DNA of 64,000 nucleotides from Carboxylicivirga sp. M1479 (GTDB lineage Bacteria > Bacteroidota > Bacteroidia > Bacteroidales > Marinilabiliaceae): the NCBI RefSeq assembly GCF_007097485.1, contig NZ_VKDE01000002.1:207488-271487 (forward strand). Direction: 5' to 3'. Below the pieces are notes generated by a model that saw nothing but the letters and a program-made list of their open reading frames with translations, was not told where the DNA came from and ran no database searches. The stretch's first letter is position 1. Each line of letters begins with the position of its first letter. The translations under genes were made by a program, and so were the position numbers. Shown here piece by piece: positions 36,193 to 45,367 of the stretch.

Positions 36193-36465
36193 TTATGTTC
36201 CCGGATTGAATGTTATCTGTTCCTGAGTTAATTGACATTCAATCCATTTAATTTTACCTGAGTGGGGTGGTTCGATTTCAGACGTGATTTCGACCCACCT
36301 TTTTTGTTTTAAATCATCGAAATATACCTGCATACTTGTACGATTTATTAGCTGATGCAGGTGTTTTATGACAATTGGTAGCAATTGAATTAAAAAAATG
36401 CCAAATAGTGTTTGGTTTTTAAAATTATTATTCCAAATATTTGTGACGAACAATTGCAAAAGCAA
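36193..36465 (-). CDS. Possible small protein, unknown
   Basis: A 90-codon minus-strand frame that abuts the carbonic anhydrase stop codon. The last 46 residues, from an ATG at 36333, look protein-like (VYFDDLKQKRWVEITSEIE...), while the first half is hydrophobic and overlaps the trp promoter region, so the shorter version is more likely if it is real. I recognise no family. Confidence 0.3.
   Translation of the reverse strand: MLLQLFVTNIWNNNFKNQTLFGIFLIQLLPIVIKHLHQLINRTSMQVYFDDLKQKRWVEITSEIEPPHSGKIKWIECQLTQEQITFNPGT
36412..36443 (+). promoter_or_regulatory. Probable trp operon promoter
   Basis: TTG at 36412-36414 and AATATTTG at 36436-36443 with a 21-bp spacer; one mismatch to TAnnTTTG. It lies 25 bp before the Trp leader peptide. 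Confidence 0.45.
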
Positions 36466-36468
36466 AAC

Positions 36469-36531
36469 ATGAATTTGATTTTAACACATAAAGGCTGGTG
36501 GCATTATACTTTTCTTTCCAACGAGAGTTAA
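36469..36531 (+). CDS. trpL: Trp operon leader peptide
   Basis: A 20-codon frame, MNLILTHKGWWHYTFLSNES, with two adjacent Trp codons at 36496-36501, followed by an attenuator hairpin before trpE. The stop codon region (36522-36529, CGAGAGTT) is complementary to 36575-36582 in the attenuator, so a ribosome stalled at the Trp codons leaves it free to form an antiterminator, while one that reaches the stop covers it and lets the terminator form. This is the classical attenuation logic and agrees with the Bacteroid-trp RNA motif described upstream of trp operons in this phylum. Confidence 0.85.
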   Translation: MNLILTHKGWWHYTFLSNES

Positions 36532-36562
36532 GGGGAACCGTCGTATATATAAAATATGAACA

Positions 36563-36597
36563 AAGGCTTACCGAAACTCTCGGTAAGCCTTTTTTTA
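36563..36597 (+). terminator. Trp attenuator
   Basis: Perfect 12-bp stem AAGGCTTACCGA 36563-36574 / TCGGTAAGCCTT 36580-36591, loop AACTC, then a T run to 36597, 22 bp before the trpE start. The loop and distal arm (36575-36582) pair alternatively with 36522-36529 at the end of the leader peptide. Confidence 0.88.
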
Positions 36598-36618
36598 TTT
36601 CATAAATTTAACCAAACC

Positions 36619-38034
36619 ATGGATACAATAACAATCAAAACAACTGCAACTCCCATACCAGCTAATGTAGCCGATGTAACCACTCCGGTAAGTTTATACC
36701 TAAAGCTGAGAGATGCATACCCTAATACTATTTTATTGGAAAGTAGTGATTATCATGGAAGTAGTAATTCTATGTCATTTATTTGTTTCAAACCATTGTA
36801 TGAGTTTGTGGCCGACAAGGGGCAGGTTTTACAAGGGGAAGCACACAAAGAGCTTCAGCCGATAAGCATTACTAAAGAAAATAATGTGCCAGAGCTTTTG
36901 GATGCTTTTATAAAAAGCTTTGAAGTGGATAATGCCAATTGCCCGGTTAAGGTGAATGGATTATTTGGGTATTCAACCTTTGATGCCGTTCAGTATTTCG
37001 ATTCTTTAAACTTCAGCGCAGAAAAAAAGGAAGAACACTCAATACCCGAATTACGATATGCATTTTATAAATACATTATTGCTTTTAATCATTTCACTAA
37101 TCAGTTGCATCTGATTGAGAATTTGCAAGAGGGAGAAGAATCGCAGAGTAATGCTTTAATCGATCAGTTTTACAACCGCTCCATACCAACCTTTCAGTTT
37201 CAACCATCCAATAACGAGAAATCAAACCTCACGGATGAAGAATACATGAACATGGTGACCAAAGGAAAGGAACATTGTTTCCGGGGAGATGTGTTTCAGA
37301 TAGTCTTATCGCGTCAGTTTCGTCAGCAGTTTTCGGGTGATGAGTTCAATGTTTATCGTGCCTTGCGTAACATTAACCCTTCGCCTTATTTGTTTTATTT
37401 CGATTATGGTAGTTATAAAATATTTGGTTCATCGCCCGAAGCACAATTGATTATTGAAAATAATGTTGCAACAATCAATCCTATTGCAGGCACTTTTAAA
37501 CGTACTGGCGATGATACAAAGGATCAGGAATTAGCCATTCAATTAAGTAAGGATGAAAAGGAGAATGCAGAGCATGTGATGCTGGTTGATTTGGCTCGTA
37601 ACGATTTGAGTCGTAACTGCCAGGATGTAACTGTGAATACCTACAAAGAAGTGCAATACTATTCTCATGTACTACACCTTGTGTCTGATGTGAGTGGTAA
37701 ACTGCAAAAAGGGTCCATTGCTTCGCGCGTAATGGCCGATACCTTTCCGGCAGGCACACTATCTGGCGCTCCAAAATACAAAGCCATGCAATTGATCGAC
37801 TCCATTGAAAACCAAAATCGCAGCTATTACGGTGGCTGTATTGGTAACATTGGCTTAGATGGAAGTTTCAATCAGGCCATTATGATACGTTCATTTCTGA
37901 GTAAAAACAATACTTTGTTTTACCAGGCTGGTGCGGGCGTAGTGAGCGAATCAAAAGAGGAGAACGAATTAAATGAAGTCAACAACAAGTTAGGTGCCTT
38001 AAAAAAGGCCATTCACATGGCTGAGGAGTTTTAG
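36619..38034 (+). CDS. trpE: Anthranilate synthase component I
   Basis: A 471-residue enzyme that converts chorismate to anthranilate using ammonia from TrpG. The feedback-binding motif LLESSDY is at residues 39-45; the chorismate-binding half has RGDVFQIVLSRQF, FGSSPEAQLI, NPIAGTFKRTGDD and TLSGAPKYKAMQLID. I start at the ATG at 36619; the frame is open from 36556, but that stretch is the attenuator hairpin. First structural gene after the leader. Confidence 0.95.
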   Translation: MDTITIKTTATPIPANVADVTTPVSLYLKLRDAYPNTILLESSDYHGSSNSMSFICFKPLYEFVADKGQVLQGEAHKELQPISITKENNVPELLDAFIKSFEVDNANCPVKVNGLFGYSTFDAVQYFDSLNFSAEKKEEHSIPELRYAFYKYIIAFNHFTNQLHLIENLQEGEESQSNALIDQFYNRSIPTFQFQPSNNEKSNLTDEEYMNMVTKGKEHCFRGDVFQIVLSRQFRQQFSGDEFNVYRALRNINPSPYLFYFDYGSYKIFGSSPEAQLIIENNVATINPIAGTFKRTGDDTKDQELAIQLSKDEKENAEHVMLVDLARNDLSRNCQDVTVNTYKEVQYYSHVLHLVSDVSGKLQKGSIASRVMADTFPAGTLSGAPKYKAMQLIDSIENQNRSYYGGCIGNIGLDGSFNQAIMIRSFLSKNNTLFYQAGAGVVSESKEENELNEVNNKLGALKKAIHMAEEF

Positions 38035-38150
38035 GTTAACTTGTAAGGAGAAACGAATTAAACCAACAAGTTTGGTTTTAAACAAGCAAACTTAATTTAA
38101 CCAAGCTGTTTGACTCAAAGGAATAGCCAACAGCATCAAGCTTAGAAATT

Positions 38151-38735
38151 ATGAAAATTTTAGTCCTAGATAATTACGATTCATTCACTTATAACCTTGT
38201 TCATTACGTTGAGGAAATTATAAATGAAAAGGTAGATGTATTTCGTAATGATGAAATAAGCATTGCCGATGTGGCCAATTACGATAAGATATTGTTATCG
38301 CCAGGTCCTGGTATACCGGAAGAGGCTGGTATTTTAAAAGAGCTAATTGCTAGCTATGCCTCAAGCAAAAGTATATTAGGTGTATGCTTGGGTTGTCAGG
38401 CAATTGCTGAAGTATTTGGCGGGAGTATTCGCAACTTAAACAAGGTATACCATGGGGTAGCTACTCCGGTAAGTGTGCTTGATCAAAACGAAATACTATT
38501 TAAAGGACTTCCAGATACTTTTAAAGCAGGACGTTACCATAGTTGGGTGGTTAACGAGGAGGATTTGCCCAAGGAGCTAACCATCACTTCAAAAGAGGCT
38601 GAGGGGCAAATAATGGGTTTACGACATAAAGACTATGATGTGCGAGGAGTGCAATTTCATCCTGAATCGGTATTAACCGAACATGGAAAAGAAATGATTA
38701 GAAACTGGATAGAAAATACAGCAACTAGCCTTTAG
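38151..38735 (+). CDS. trpG: Anthranilate synthase glutamine amidotransferase
   Basis: A 194-residue class I amidotransferase: C79 in GVCLGCQA and H170/E172 in QFHPES form the triad; LDNYDSFTYNLVHYVE is the family N-terminus. It is a separate gene, not fused to trpD. A small hairpin (AAACCA/TGGTTT) lies in the 116-bp gap after trpE. It may also serve folate synthesis if no pabA exists; this cannot be seen here. Confidence 0.94.
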   Translation: MKILVLDNYDSFTYNLVHYVEEIINEKVDVFRNDEISIADVANYDKILLSPGPGIPEEAGILKELIASYASSKSILGVCLGCQAIAEVFGGSIRNLNKVYHGVATPVSVLDQNEILFKGLPDTFKAGRYHSWVVNEEDLPKELTITSKEAEGQIMGLRHKDYDVRGVQFHPESVLTEHGKEMIRNWIENTATSL

Positions 38736-38803
38736 CTGTGTTTCCTTGCTACTTAAATTTGAATATCAACCAAACGCTAGCTGCTTAAAGCTGGTTCCCA
38801 GAT

Positions 38804-39811
38804 ATGAATAGTATGAGTATAAAAAATATCATCAAACAATTAATTGATCACAAATTCCTTTCGCGCCAGGAGGCTAAAGAGGTATTAATAAGTATTGCCA
38901 AAGAAGAGTACAACCAATCGGAGGTAGTGGCTTTTCTTACGGTTTTTATGATGCGTCCCGTAACTGTTGAAGAACTTTCTGGTTTTCGTGATGCTCTTCT
39001 GGAATTGTGCATTCGCATTAACTTATCAGACTATCGAACCATTGATATGTGTGGAACAGGGGGCGATGGACAGAATACCTTTAATATTTCTACCCTTGCA
39101 TCCTTGGTGGTAGCTGGTGCGGGTGCAAAAGTATCTAAGCATGGTAACTACGGCGTGTCCTCCTCTTGTGGATCATCCAATGTAATGGAGTATTTAGGTT
39201 ATAAGTTTACTAACGATGAGGATCTGTTGAAGCATCAGTTGGATAAAGCGAATATATGCTTTTTACACGCGCCCATGTTTCATCCAGCCATGAAGGTGGT
39301 AGCTCCAATTAGAAAAGAGCTTGGCCTGAAAACTTTTTTTAATATGCTGGGGCCTATGGTCAATCCATCATTTCCACAGCATCAGTTGGTAGGTGTGTTT
39401 AGCCTGGAACTGGCCCGCGTCTATCAATATATTTTTCAACAGACTAATAAGGGTTATACCATTTTACACGCGTTGGATGGCTACGACGAAGTTTCGTTAA
39501 CGGGTGATGTAAAAGCCATTAGTAATAATGAAGAGCAAGTTTATTCGCCTGCAGATTTTGGTATGCGTCAGATAAAAGCCAATGAAATTTTTGGTGGTGA
39601 TACAGTGCCCGAGGCAGCAGCCATATTTAAAACAGTATTAAATGGCGAGGGAACAGAAGCCCAGAGTAATGTGGTGATTGCCAATGCAGCTATGGCTTTA
39701 AATTGCTATTATCCCGATCGCAGTATGGAGCAGAACATTGTTGAAGCACGCAAGTCGCTATTGGAGGGGAAGGCAGCACAAGTATTAACCACTCTATTGA
39801 GTTTATCTTAA
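38804..39811 (+). CDS. trpD: Anthranilate phosphoribosyltransferase
   Basis: A 335-residue enzyme that joins anthranilate and PRPP. The PRPP/Mg motifs DMCGTGGDGQNTFNIST and KHGNYGVSSSCGSSNVME are present, as is the anthranilate-site segment FHPAMKVVAPIRKELG. Start at 38804, or 38813 (MSIKNI). Length normal. Confidence 0.95.
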   Translation: MNSMSIKNIIKQLIDHKFLSRQEAKEVLISIAKEEYNQSEVVAFLTVFMMRPVTVEELSGFRDALLELCIRINLSDYRTIDMCGTGGDGQNTFNISTLASLVVAGAGAKVSKHGNYGVSSSCGSSNVMEYLGYKFTNDEDLLKHQLDKANICFLHAPMFHPAMKVVAPIRKELGLKTFFNMLGPMVNPSFPQHQLVGVFSLELARVYQYIFQQTNKGYTILHALDGYDEVSLTGDVKAISNNEEQVYSPADFGMRQIKANEIFGGDTVPEAAAIFKTVLNGEGTEAQSNVVIANAAMALNCYYPDRSMEQNIVEARKSLLEGKAAQVLTTLLSLS

Positions 39812-39821
39812 GCTAGTAATC

Positions 39822-40619
39822 ATGAACATCCTGAATAAAATAGTTGATCAAAAGAAAATAGAAGTAGAGAATGCCAAAAAGACAAGGCCCATTGAGCAGT
39901 TGATGGACATACCTATGTTCTTTGAAGCCGTTCCATCTTTAAAAAACTCAATAAGCTGTCATAGCAAAACAGGTGTTATTACCGAGTTTAAACGTCAGTC
40001 GCCCTCAAAAGGCCTTATTAACGGAACAGCTAAGGTGGAAGAGGTGGTAAAAGGCTATGAGGAGGTTGGTTCATCGGCTTTGTCGGTGCTGACTGATACG
40101 CAGTTTTTTGGTGGATGCAACGACGACTTAAGCGCTGCACGCAAGGTGACAAGCATACCAATTTTGCGCAAAGATTTTATTATTGATCCTTATCAGGTAT
40201 ATGAAGCTAAGGCCATTGGAGCCAGTGCAATTTTATTAATCGCTGCCATATTGGAAGAAAATCAGGCCAAAGAATTGGGTGCGTTAGCCAATTATTTGGG
40301 CATGGAGGTGTTAATGGAATTGCACGAGCCAGATGAAGCATCGCGCCTTAATGCTTTTGTTGATGTGGTGGGGATTAATAATCGTAACCTAAAAACTTTT
40401 AAGGTTGATTTGAAGCAGTCCATTGCTTTGGCCAAGTCGTTACCATCCGACAAATTAAAGATTTCGGAAAGCGGTATTCATTCGCCTAAGGATGTTCATT
40501 TTCTTAGAAGACATGGCTTTGATGGTTTTTTAATTGGCGAGAACTTTATGAAAACCGATAATCCAGGTAAGGCTTTTGCCGATTTTGCCAAAGAAATAAA
40601 GGTTAAAGAGAAAGTTTAG
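39822..40619 (+). CDS. trpC: Indole-3-glycerol phosphate synthase
   Basis: A 265-residue TIM barrel, monofunctional (no trpF fusion). Motifs: GVITEFKRQSPSKGLIN, ALSVLTDTQFFGG, ILRKDFIIDPYQVYEAKAIG, VDVVGINNRNLKTFKVD and ISESGIHSPKD. Ten bp after trpD. Confidence 0.95.
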   Translation: MNILNKIVDQKKIEVENAKKTRPIEQLMDIPMFFEAVPSLKNSISCHSKTGVITEFKRQSPSKGLINGTAKVEEVVKGYEEVGSSALSVLTDTQFFGGCNDDLSAARKVTSIPILRKDFIIDPYQVYEAKAIGASAILLIAAILEENQAKELGALANYLGMEVLMELHEPDEASRLNAFVDVVGINNRNLKTFKVDLKQSIALAKSLPSDKLKISESGIHSPKDVHFLRRHGFDGFLIGENFMKTDNPGKAFADFAKEIKVKEKV

Positions 40620-40664
40620 TAAGTCATCAGGCAGATAAAAAACTTAACGCTATTGATTAATGTG

Positions 40665-41300
40665 ATGATGAACCAAAGCCCCAAAATAAAAGTATGTGGC
40701 ATGCGCAACGACGAGAATCTTGCAGCATTGTTAGAGTTAAAGCCCGATTATGTAGGTTTTATTTTCTACGATAAATCGCCACGTTATACTGATAGTAGGC
40801 CTCAAGTGAATATTCCATCCACTGTAAAAAAAGTGGGGGTGTTTGTTAATGCCAGCGAACGAACAATTAATGAAAAGCGTATTCAGTTTGGCTTAGATAT
40901 TATCCAGTTGCACGGCGATGAATCGCCCGAATTGTGTTTTTTACTTAAGCAAACAGGCGTGCAAGTGATGAAAGTGTTCAGGGTGGATGAGACTTTTGAT
41001 TTTCAGCAGACTCGCCGTTACCAGGATTACTGCGATTATTTTTTGTTCGACACACAAACGAAAGCCTTTGGCGGCAGTGGTAAAAGGTTTGATTGGCGTT
41101 TGTTGAAAAATTATAACCAGGCTCGTCCGATGTTTTTAAGTGGCGGCATTGGACCCGATGATGTGAATGACATTCGCCAGATTACCGAGCTGAATATAAA
41201 AGCCATTGATGTGAACAGTAAGTTTGAAACGGAACCAGCTCTTAAGAATATAGAATTACTGTCCGAGTTTATGAGTGAAATAAGGAAAACAGAAGCATAA
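40665..41300 (+). CDS. trpF: Phosphoribosylanthranilate isomerase
   Basis: A 211-residue isomerase. [13 protein letters not shown] holds the catalytic Cys; the acid is in [14 protein letters not shown], and the phosphate-binding end reads [11 protein letters not shown]. Two adjacent ATGs at 40665/40668 can start it. Its stop overlaps the trpB start (TAATG), which suggests translational coupling. Confidence 0.93.
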   Translation: MMNQSPKIKVCGMRNDENLAALLELKPDYVGFIFYDKSPRYTDSRPQVNIPSTVKKVGVFVNASERTINEKRIQFGLDIIQLHGDESPELCFLLKQTGVQVMKVFRVDETFDFQQTRRYQDYCDYFLFDTQTKAFGGSGKRFDWRLLKNYNQARPMFLSGGIGPDDVNDIRQITELNIKAIDVNSKFETEPALKNIELLSEFMSEIRKTEA

Positions 41301-42493
41301 TGAGCAAGCAAAATAAATACCATGTAGATGAGAAAGGCATGTATGGCCAGTTTGGAGGGGCTTACATTCCCGAAATGCTATATCCCAATATTGAAAACCT
41401 AAAAGCTGTTTATAAAGACATCATCGGCTCTGATGCTTTTCAAGATGAATACAAATCTTTGTTAAAAGATTATGTCGGACGCCCATCGCCTTTGTATTTG
41501 GCCAAGCGTTTATCAGAAAAATACCAAACCAATGTATATTTAAAGCGTGAGGATTTAAACCATACTGGCGCGCATAAGATAAACAACACCGTGGGGCAAA
41601 TTTTAATTGCCAAACACATGGGTAAGCAACGCATTATTGCCGAAACGGGTGCTGGCCAACATGGTGTGGCAACCGCCACAGCCTGTGCTTTAATGGGTTT
41701 ACAGTGCGTGGTGTACATGGGAGAGGTTGATATAGAACGTCAGGCACCGAATGTGGCTCGTATGAAGATGTTGGGCGCAGAGGTTGTTGCGGCCACTTCA
41801 GGCAGTAGAACCTTAAAGGATGCTACCAACGAAGCCTTGCGCGATTGGATTTGTAACCCTGAAGATACTTTTTATTTGATTGGTTCAGTGGTTGGGCCGC
41901 ATCCATATCCTGATATGGTGGCACAATTACAAGCCGTTATCAGCGAAGAAATTAAGCTGCAGATTGCCGAGAAAACCAATAAAGATTATCCCGATTATGT
42001 GATTGCTTGTGTGGGAGGAGGCAGTAATGCAGCAGGTTCGTTTTATCATTTTTTAGACGATGAGCGTGTTCAATTGGTAGCTGTTGAGGCTTCGGGTATG
42101 GGTGTTGATTCAGGAGAAACAGCAGCAACCATTGCTAAGGGCGATAAAGGTTTGATACACGGAAGCCTTACCTTTTTAATGCAAAGCAACGATGGACAGA
42201 TAACTGAGCCTTATTCTATTTCAGCAGGCTTGGATTATCCTGGTATTGGGCCGCAACATGCGCATTTGTTTGATACGGGTCGCGCACAGTTTTTGTCGGC
42301 TACCGATAAGGAGGCCTTAGATGCAGCATTGCAGTTAACACAGCTGGAGGGCATTATACCAGCCTTGGAATCGTCGCATGCTTTGGCTGCACTTGATAAA
42401 ATGAGCTTTAAAAAAGACGATTCAGTGGTTATAACACTATCGGGCCGAGGAGATAAAGACATGGCGACTTATATGAAACGCTTTGGCTTTTAA
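41300..42493 (+). CDS. trpB: Tryptophan synthase beta chain
   Basis: A 397-residue PLP enzyme that makes tryptophan from indole and serine. The PLP lysine is K93 in [33 protein letters not shown] and the phosphate loop GGGSNAAG are all present. It is of the TrpB1 type that pairs with TrpA. A 141-bp gap precedes trpA. Confidence 0.97.
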   Translation: MSKQNKYHVDEKGMYGQFGGAYIPEMLYPNIENLKAVYKDIIGSDAFQDEYKSLLKDYVGRPSPLYLAKRLSEKYQTNVYLKREDLNHTGAHKINNTVGQILIAKHMGKQRIIAETGAGQHGVATATACALMGLQCVVYMGEVDIERQAPNVARMKMLGAEVVAATSGSRTLKDATNEALRDWICNPEDTFYLIGSVVGPHPYPDMVAQLQAVISEEIKLQIAEKTNKDYPDYVIACVGGGSNAAGSFYHFLDDERVQLVAVEASGMGVDSGETAATIAKGDKGLIHGSLTFLMQSNDGQITEPYSISAGLDYPGIGPQHAHLFDTGRAQFLSATDKEALDAALQLTQLEGIIPALESSHALAALDKMSFKKDDSVVITLSGRGDKDMATYMKRFGF

Positions 42494-42634
42494 GTGAATG
42501 ATGATGATCGTCAACTGAGGAAGTCTAATCCATAGCTTGGATGAACTAAATAACAATGCGACCATTAAGATATTAGGTATAATAATTAAAACATAGCTGA
42601 TCGTTTTTAGCAATCGGTTTTTAGCCAAATAACA

Positions 42635-43408
42635 ATGAACAGATTACAACAACTTTTTAGCGATAAAAAAGATATATGCTCGGTTTATTACACAGCCGGC
42701 TTTCCTCAAGGCAATGATACCGTAACGGTGTTGAAAGCTCTTGAGGATGGAGGAGCCGATTTGGTAGAAATTGGGATGCCTTTTTCTGATCCTTTAGCCG
42801 ATGGGCCAACTATCCAAGCCAGTAGTGAGCAGGCATTGGATAATGGCATGAGTATAAAAATACTGTTTGAGCAGTTGAAAGATGTGCGCAAGAACGTTCA
42901 AATACCCATTGTTCTCATGGGTTACTTTAATCCCGTGTTTAAATTTGGTGTTGAAAAGTTTATAGCCAAGTGTCAGTATTTAGGTATTGATGGTTTAATT
43001 ATTCCGGATTTACCCTTTGATGAATATCGCGACAAGTACCAGGGTTTATTCGAGAGTGCCGGCATTGCCAATATCTTTTTAATTACTCCTCAAACTTCAA
43101 ACGAGCGCATACAACTTATTGATGAGCATAGCAAAGGCTTCATTTATGTAGTTTCGTCCGCATCGGTTACAGGTGCTAAAAAAGATGTTGAGCAAAGTCA
43201 AATCGATTATTTCAACCGAGTGAATAGTCTTGGTTTATCAACACCTACCTTAATTGGTTTTGGTATTGGCGATCGCTCCACCTTTAAAACCGCCTGTGAG
43301 CATGCTTCGGGGGCTATTATTGGCAGCGCATTTGTGAAACTGTTAAGTGAAAACGGCGCCGATGCCGAACGCATTAAGCAGTTTATACAGGGTGTGAAAA
43401 CAAAATAA
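42635..43408 (+). CDS. trpA: Tryptophan synthase alpha chain
   Basis: A 257-residue TIM barrel that releases indole from indoleglycerol phosphate. Catalytic E46 (VEIGMPFSDPLADG) and D57 are in place; later motifs PDLPFDEY, FLITPQTSNERI, GFIYVVSSASVTG and GFGIGD are seen. Last trp gene; no terminator separates it from purU. Confidence 0.96.
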   Translation: MNRLQQLFSDKKDICSVYYTAGFPQGNDTVTVLKALEDGGADLVEIGMPFSDPLADGPTIQASSEQALDNGMSIKILFEQLKDVRKNVQIPIVLMGYFNPVFKFGVEKFIAKCQYLGIDGLIIPDLPFDEYRDKYQGLFESAGIANIFLITPQTSNERIQLIDEHSKGFIYVVSSASVTGAKKDVEQSQIDYFNRVNSLGLSTPTLIGFGIGDRSTFKTACEHASGAIIGSAFVKLLSENGADAERIKQFIQGVKTK

Positions 43409-43480
43409 AACGATATGAATAAAAGGCATCTAACCAATGTCTTGCATGAAAAGTAACAATAACCATAAACTAATAATCAC

Positions 43481-44338
43481 ATGCTTAATACTGCCATTAT
43501 TCGCATTCATTGCCCCGATCAACAAGGGATTGTTGCCAATGTCTCTGATTTTATTAATCGACACAATGGTAATATTTTGTATCTCGATCAACACACTGAT
43601 AGGGCCGAGAAACGATTTTTCATGCGTATAGAGTGGGATTTGGATGGTTTTGCATTGGCTCCTGATGAAATTGAAGCGACCTTTGAAAAGGCCATTGCTC
43701 AACCCATGCAAATGGTGTGGACTTACCATTTATCTTCGCAAACGCCACGCATGGCTGTTTTTGTGTCGCGAGCTTCGCATTGCTTGTACGACCTTTTGGC
43801 TCGCTATAGTGCCAATGAATTAAATGTCGACATTCCACTAATTATCAGTAATCATAAAGATTTAGGTGCAGTGGCTGAGCAATTCAATATTCCCTTTTAC
43901 CACCTGCCCCTTAACAAAGAAAATAAAGCAGAGGTGGAAGCCGAACAACTGCGACTATGTGCCGAGCACAAGGTTGATTTCATTGTTTTAGCCCGATACA
44001 TGCAAATATTATCGCCCGAGTTTAATCAGCAGTATCCGCAGCGTATCATTAATATTCATCATTCGTTTTTACCTGCATTTGCAGGAGCTAAGCCCTACCA
44101 TGCAGCTCACTCACGTGGTGTAAAGCTGATTGGAGCAACTGGTCATTATGTTACATCTGATTTAGATGCTGGTCCTATTATTGAGCAGGATGTTATAAAA
44201 ATATCTCATCACGATACGGTGCAAAGCCTCGTGCAAAAAGGTAAAGATGTTGAGAAAATGGTATTATCAAGGGCAGTAAGGGCGCATATCGAACGAAAGA
44301 CATTGGTATATAAAAATAAAACAATCATATTCGCCTAA
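43481..44338 (+). CDS. purU: Formyltetrahydrofolate deformylase
   Basis: A 285-residue enzyme: N-terminal ACT domain (IIRIHCPDQQGIVANVSDFI) and a C-terminal formyltransferase fold with the catalytic residues in IINIHHSFLPAF and GHYVTSDLDAGPIIEQD. It releases formate from 10-formyl-THF and so balances one-carbon pools for purine (and thereby histidine) synthesis. It lies between the trp and his genes on the same strand with no terminator on either side. Confidence 0.94.
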   Translation: MLNTAIIRIHCPDQQGIVANVSDFINRHNGNILYLDQHTDRAEKRFFMRIEWDLDGFALAPDEIEATFEKAIAQPMQMVWTYHLSSQTPRMAVFVSRASHCLYDLLARYSANELNVDIPLIISNHKDLGAVAEQFNIPFYHLPLNKENKAEVEAEQLRLCAEHKVDFIVLARYMQILSPEFNQQYPQRIINIHHSFLPAFAGAKPYHAAHSRGVKLIGATGHYVTSDLDAGPIIEQDVIKISHHDTVQSLVQKGKDVEKMVLSRAVRAHIERKTLVYKNKTIIFA

Positions 44339-44367
44339 TCAATATTAAACATCAAAAAACACAACTC

Positions 44368-44886
44368 ATGAAGCAGTTTATAGCCTTATTAGCAATTTCA
44401 TTCATAAGCTTATCAAGCATGGCACAAAAAACCGACGACCGTGGTTACCTTGTAAAAGTTGGAGACACGGCTCCCGACTTTGAAATGACATTAACCGATG
44501 GATCAAGCGTTAAGTTATCTGACCTAAGGGGTAATGTGGTGATGTTGCAATTCACTGCCAGCTGGTGTGGTGTTTGTCGTAAAGAAATGCCCCACATCGA
44601 AAAGGATATTTGGCAAGCCTATAAGGATAAAGGAGTGAAAGTTTTTGGTGTAGATAGAGATGAACCCAAAGAGAAAGCCATTGAAATGGTGAAATCTACT
44701 GGTATTACCTACCCTATGGGTTTGGATGATAATGCTGATATCTTTGGTCTTTATGCCGATAAAAAATCTGGTGTAACTCGCAATGTATTGATTAATAAAG
44801 AGGGTAAGATAATATTCTTAACGCGCCTGTTTAATAAGGAAGAGTTTGCTGCTTTGATAGAAAAGATTGGTGAGGAAGTGGAGTAG
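44368..44886 (+). CDS. Exported thioredoxin-like (TlpA/AhpC-type) protein
   Basis: A 172-residue protein with a signal peptide (FIALLAISFISLSSMAQ) and a thioredoxin fold. The redox motif is WCGVC (CxxC) within MLQFTASWCGVCRKEMPHI; VGDTAPDFEMTLTDG is the usual lead-in. It probably acts as a periplasmic thiol-disulphide reductant of the TlpA/ResA kind. The link to the amino-acid genes around it is unclear. The inserted four-helix-bundle element begins 7 bp past its stop. Confidence 0.87.
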   Translation: MKQFIALLAISFISLSSMAQKTDDRGYLVKVGDTAPDFEMTLTDGSSVKLSDLRGNVVMLQFTASWCGVCRKEMPHIEKDIWQAYKDKGVKVFGVDRDEPKEKAIEMVKSTGITYPMGLDDNADIFGLYADKKSGVTRNVLINKEGKIIFLTRLFNKEEFAALIEKIGEEVE

Positions 44887-44892
44887 GGAATA

Positions 44893-45367
44893 AGTCCGAA
44901 GCACAGAGTCCGATAGACCGTATTTATCTAATTAATCTGACGTTTAAATGAAATCTTTTAGAGAAATAAAAGTGTGGCAGAAATCGATGGATTTAGTCAC
45001 AGATATTTACAAAATAACAAGCAGTTTTCCTCCAGAAGAACGATTTGGATTAACTAATCAAATCAGGAGAGCTTCAGTATCAATTCCATCAAATATTGCA
45101 GAAGGCTTTGGTAGGAAATCAGATGGTGATTTTACTAGATTTTTATCCATTGCTTTAGGATCAAACTATGAAGTACAGACTCAAATAGAAATTTCTTGTA
45201 ATATCGGGATATTGGATAAAAAAGAAATTTCGGGGCTTCTCAGTGAATTAGTGGAAATAGAAAAGATGCTTAAAAGCCTAAAGTCAAAATTAAAATAGAT
45301 ATGAACGAAATTTCTAATAGTTCAGGATCACAGTCTTCGGACTCTGGACAGCGAACTTCGGACTCTC
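44893..45367 (+). mobile_element. Inserted four-helix-bundle (IVP-type) element
   Basis: A 475-bp segment bounded by related sequences. The left end is AGTCCGAAGCACAGAGTCCG at 44893-44912. The right end carries CTTCGGACTCTG at 45335-45346 and CTTCGGACTCTC at 45356-45367, in inverted orientation to the left end. It encloses the S23/four-helix-bundle gene and ends exactly where the conserved hisH coding sequence begins. No transposase is inside; the inference of insertion rests on the repeats, the orphan gene and the altered hisH N-terminus. Confidence 0.6.
44948..45298 (+). CDS. Four-helix bundle protein (23S rRNA intervening-sequence/S23 family)
   Basis: A 116-residue protein beginning FREIKVWQKSMDLVTDIYKI, then FGLTNQIRRASVSIPSNIAEG, GSNYEVQTQIEIS: the signature of the S23/four-helix-bundle family first found as ORFs inside intervening sequences of 23S rRNA and widely scattered in Bacteroidota. 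Family proteins form helical pentamers; their role is unknown. Here it is embedded between the thioredoxin-like gene and hisH, flanked by inverted-repeat ends, 2 bp before the hisH start codon. Confidence 0.93.
   Translation: MKSFREIKVWQKSMDLVTDIYKITSSFPPEERFGLTNQIRRASVSIPSNIAEGFGRKSDGDFTRFLSIALGSNYEVQTQIEISCNIGILDKKEISGLLSELVEIEKMLKSLKSKLK

Noticed and set aside
36556..36618. N-terminal extension of trpE
   Set aside because: These codons are the attenuator hairpin and T run; the ATG at 36619 gives the normal TrpE start.
43430..43729. 99-codon minus-strand frame overlapping purU
   Set aside because: Antisense to the conserved ACT domain; no start context or family.
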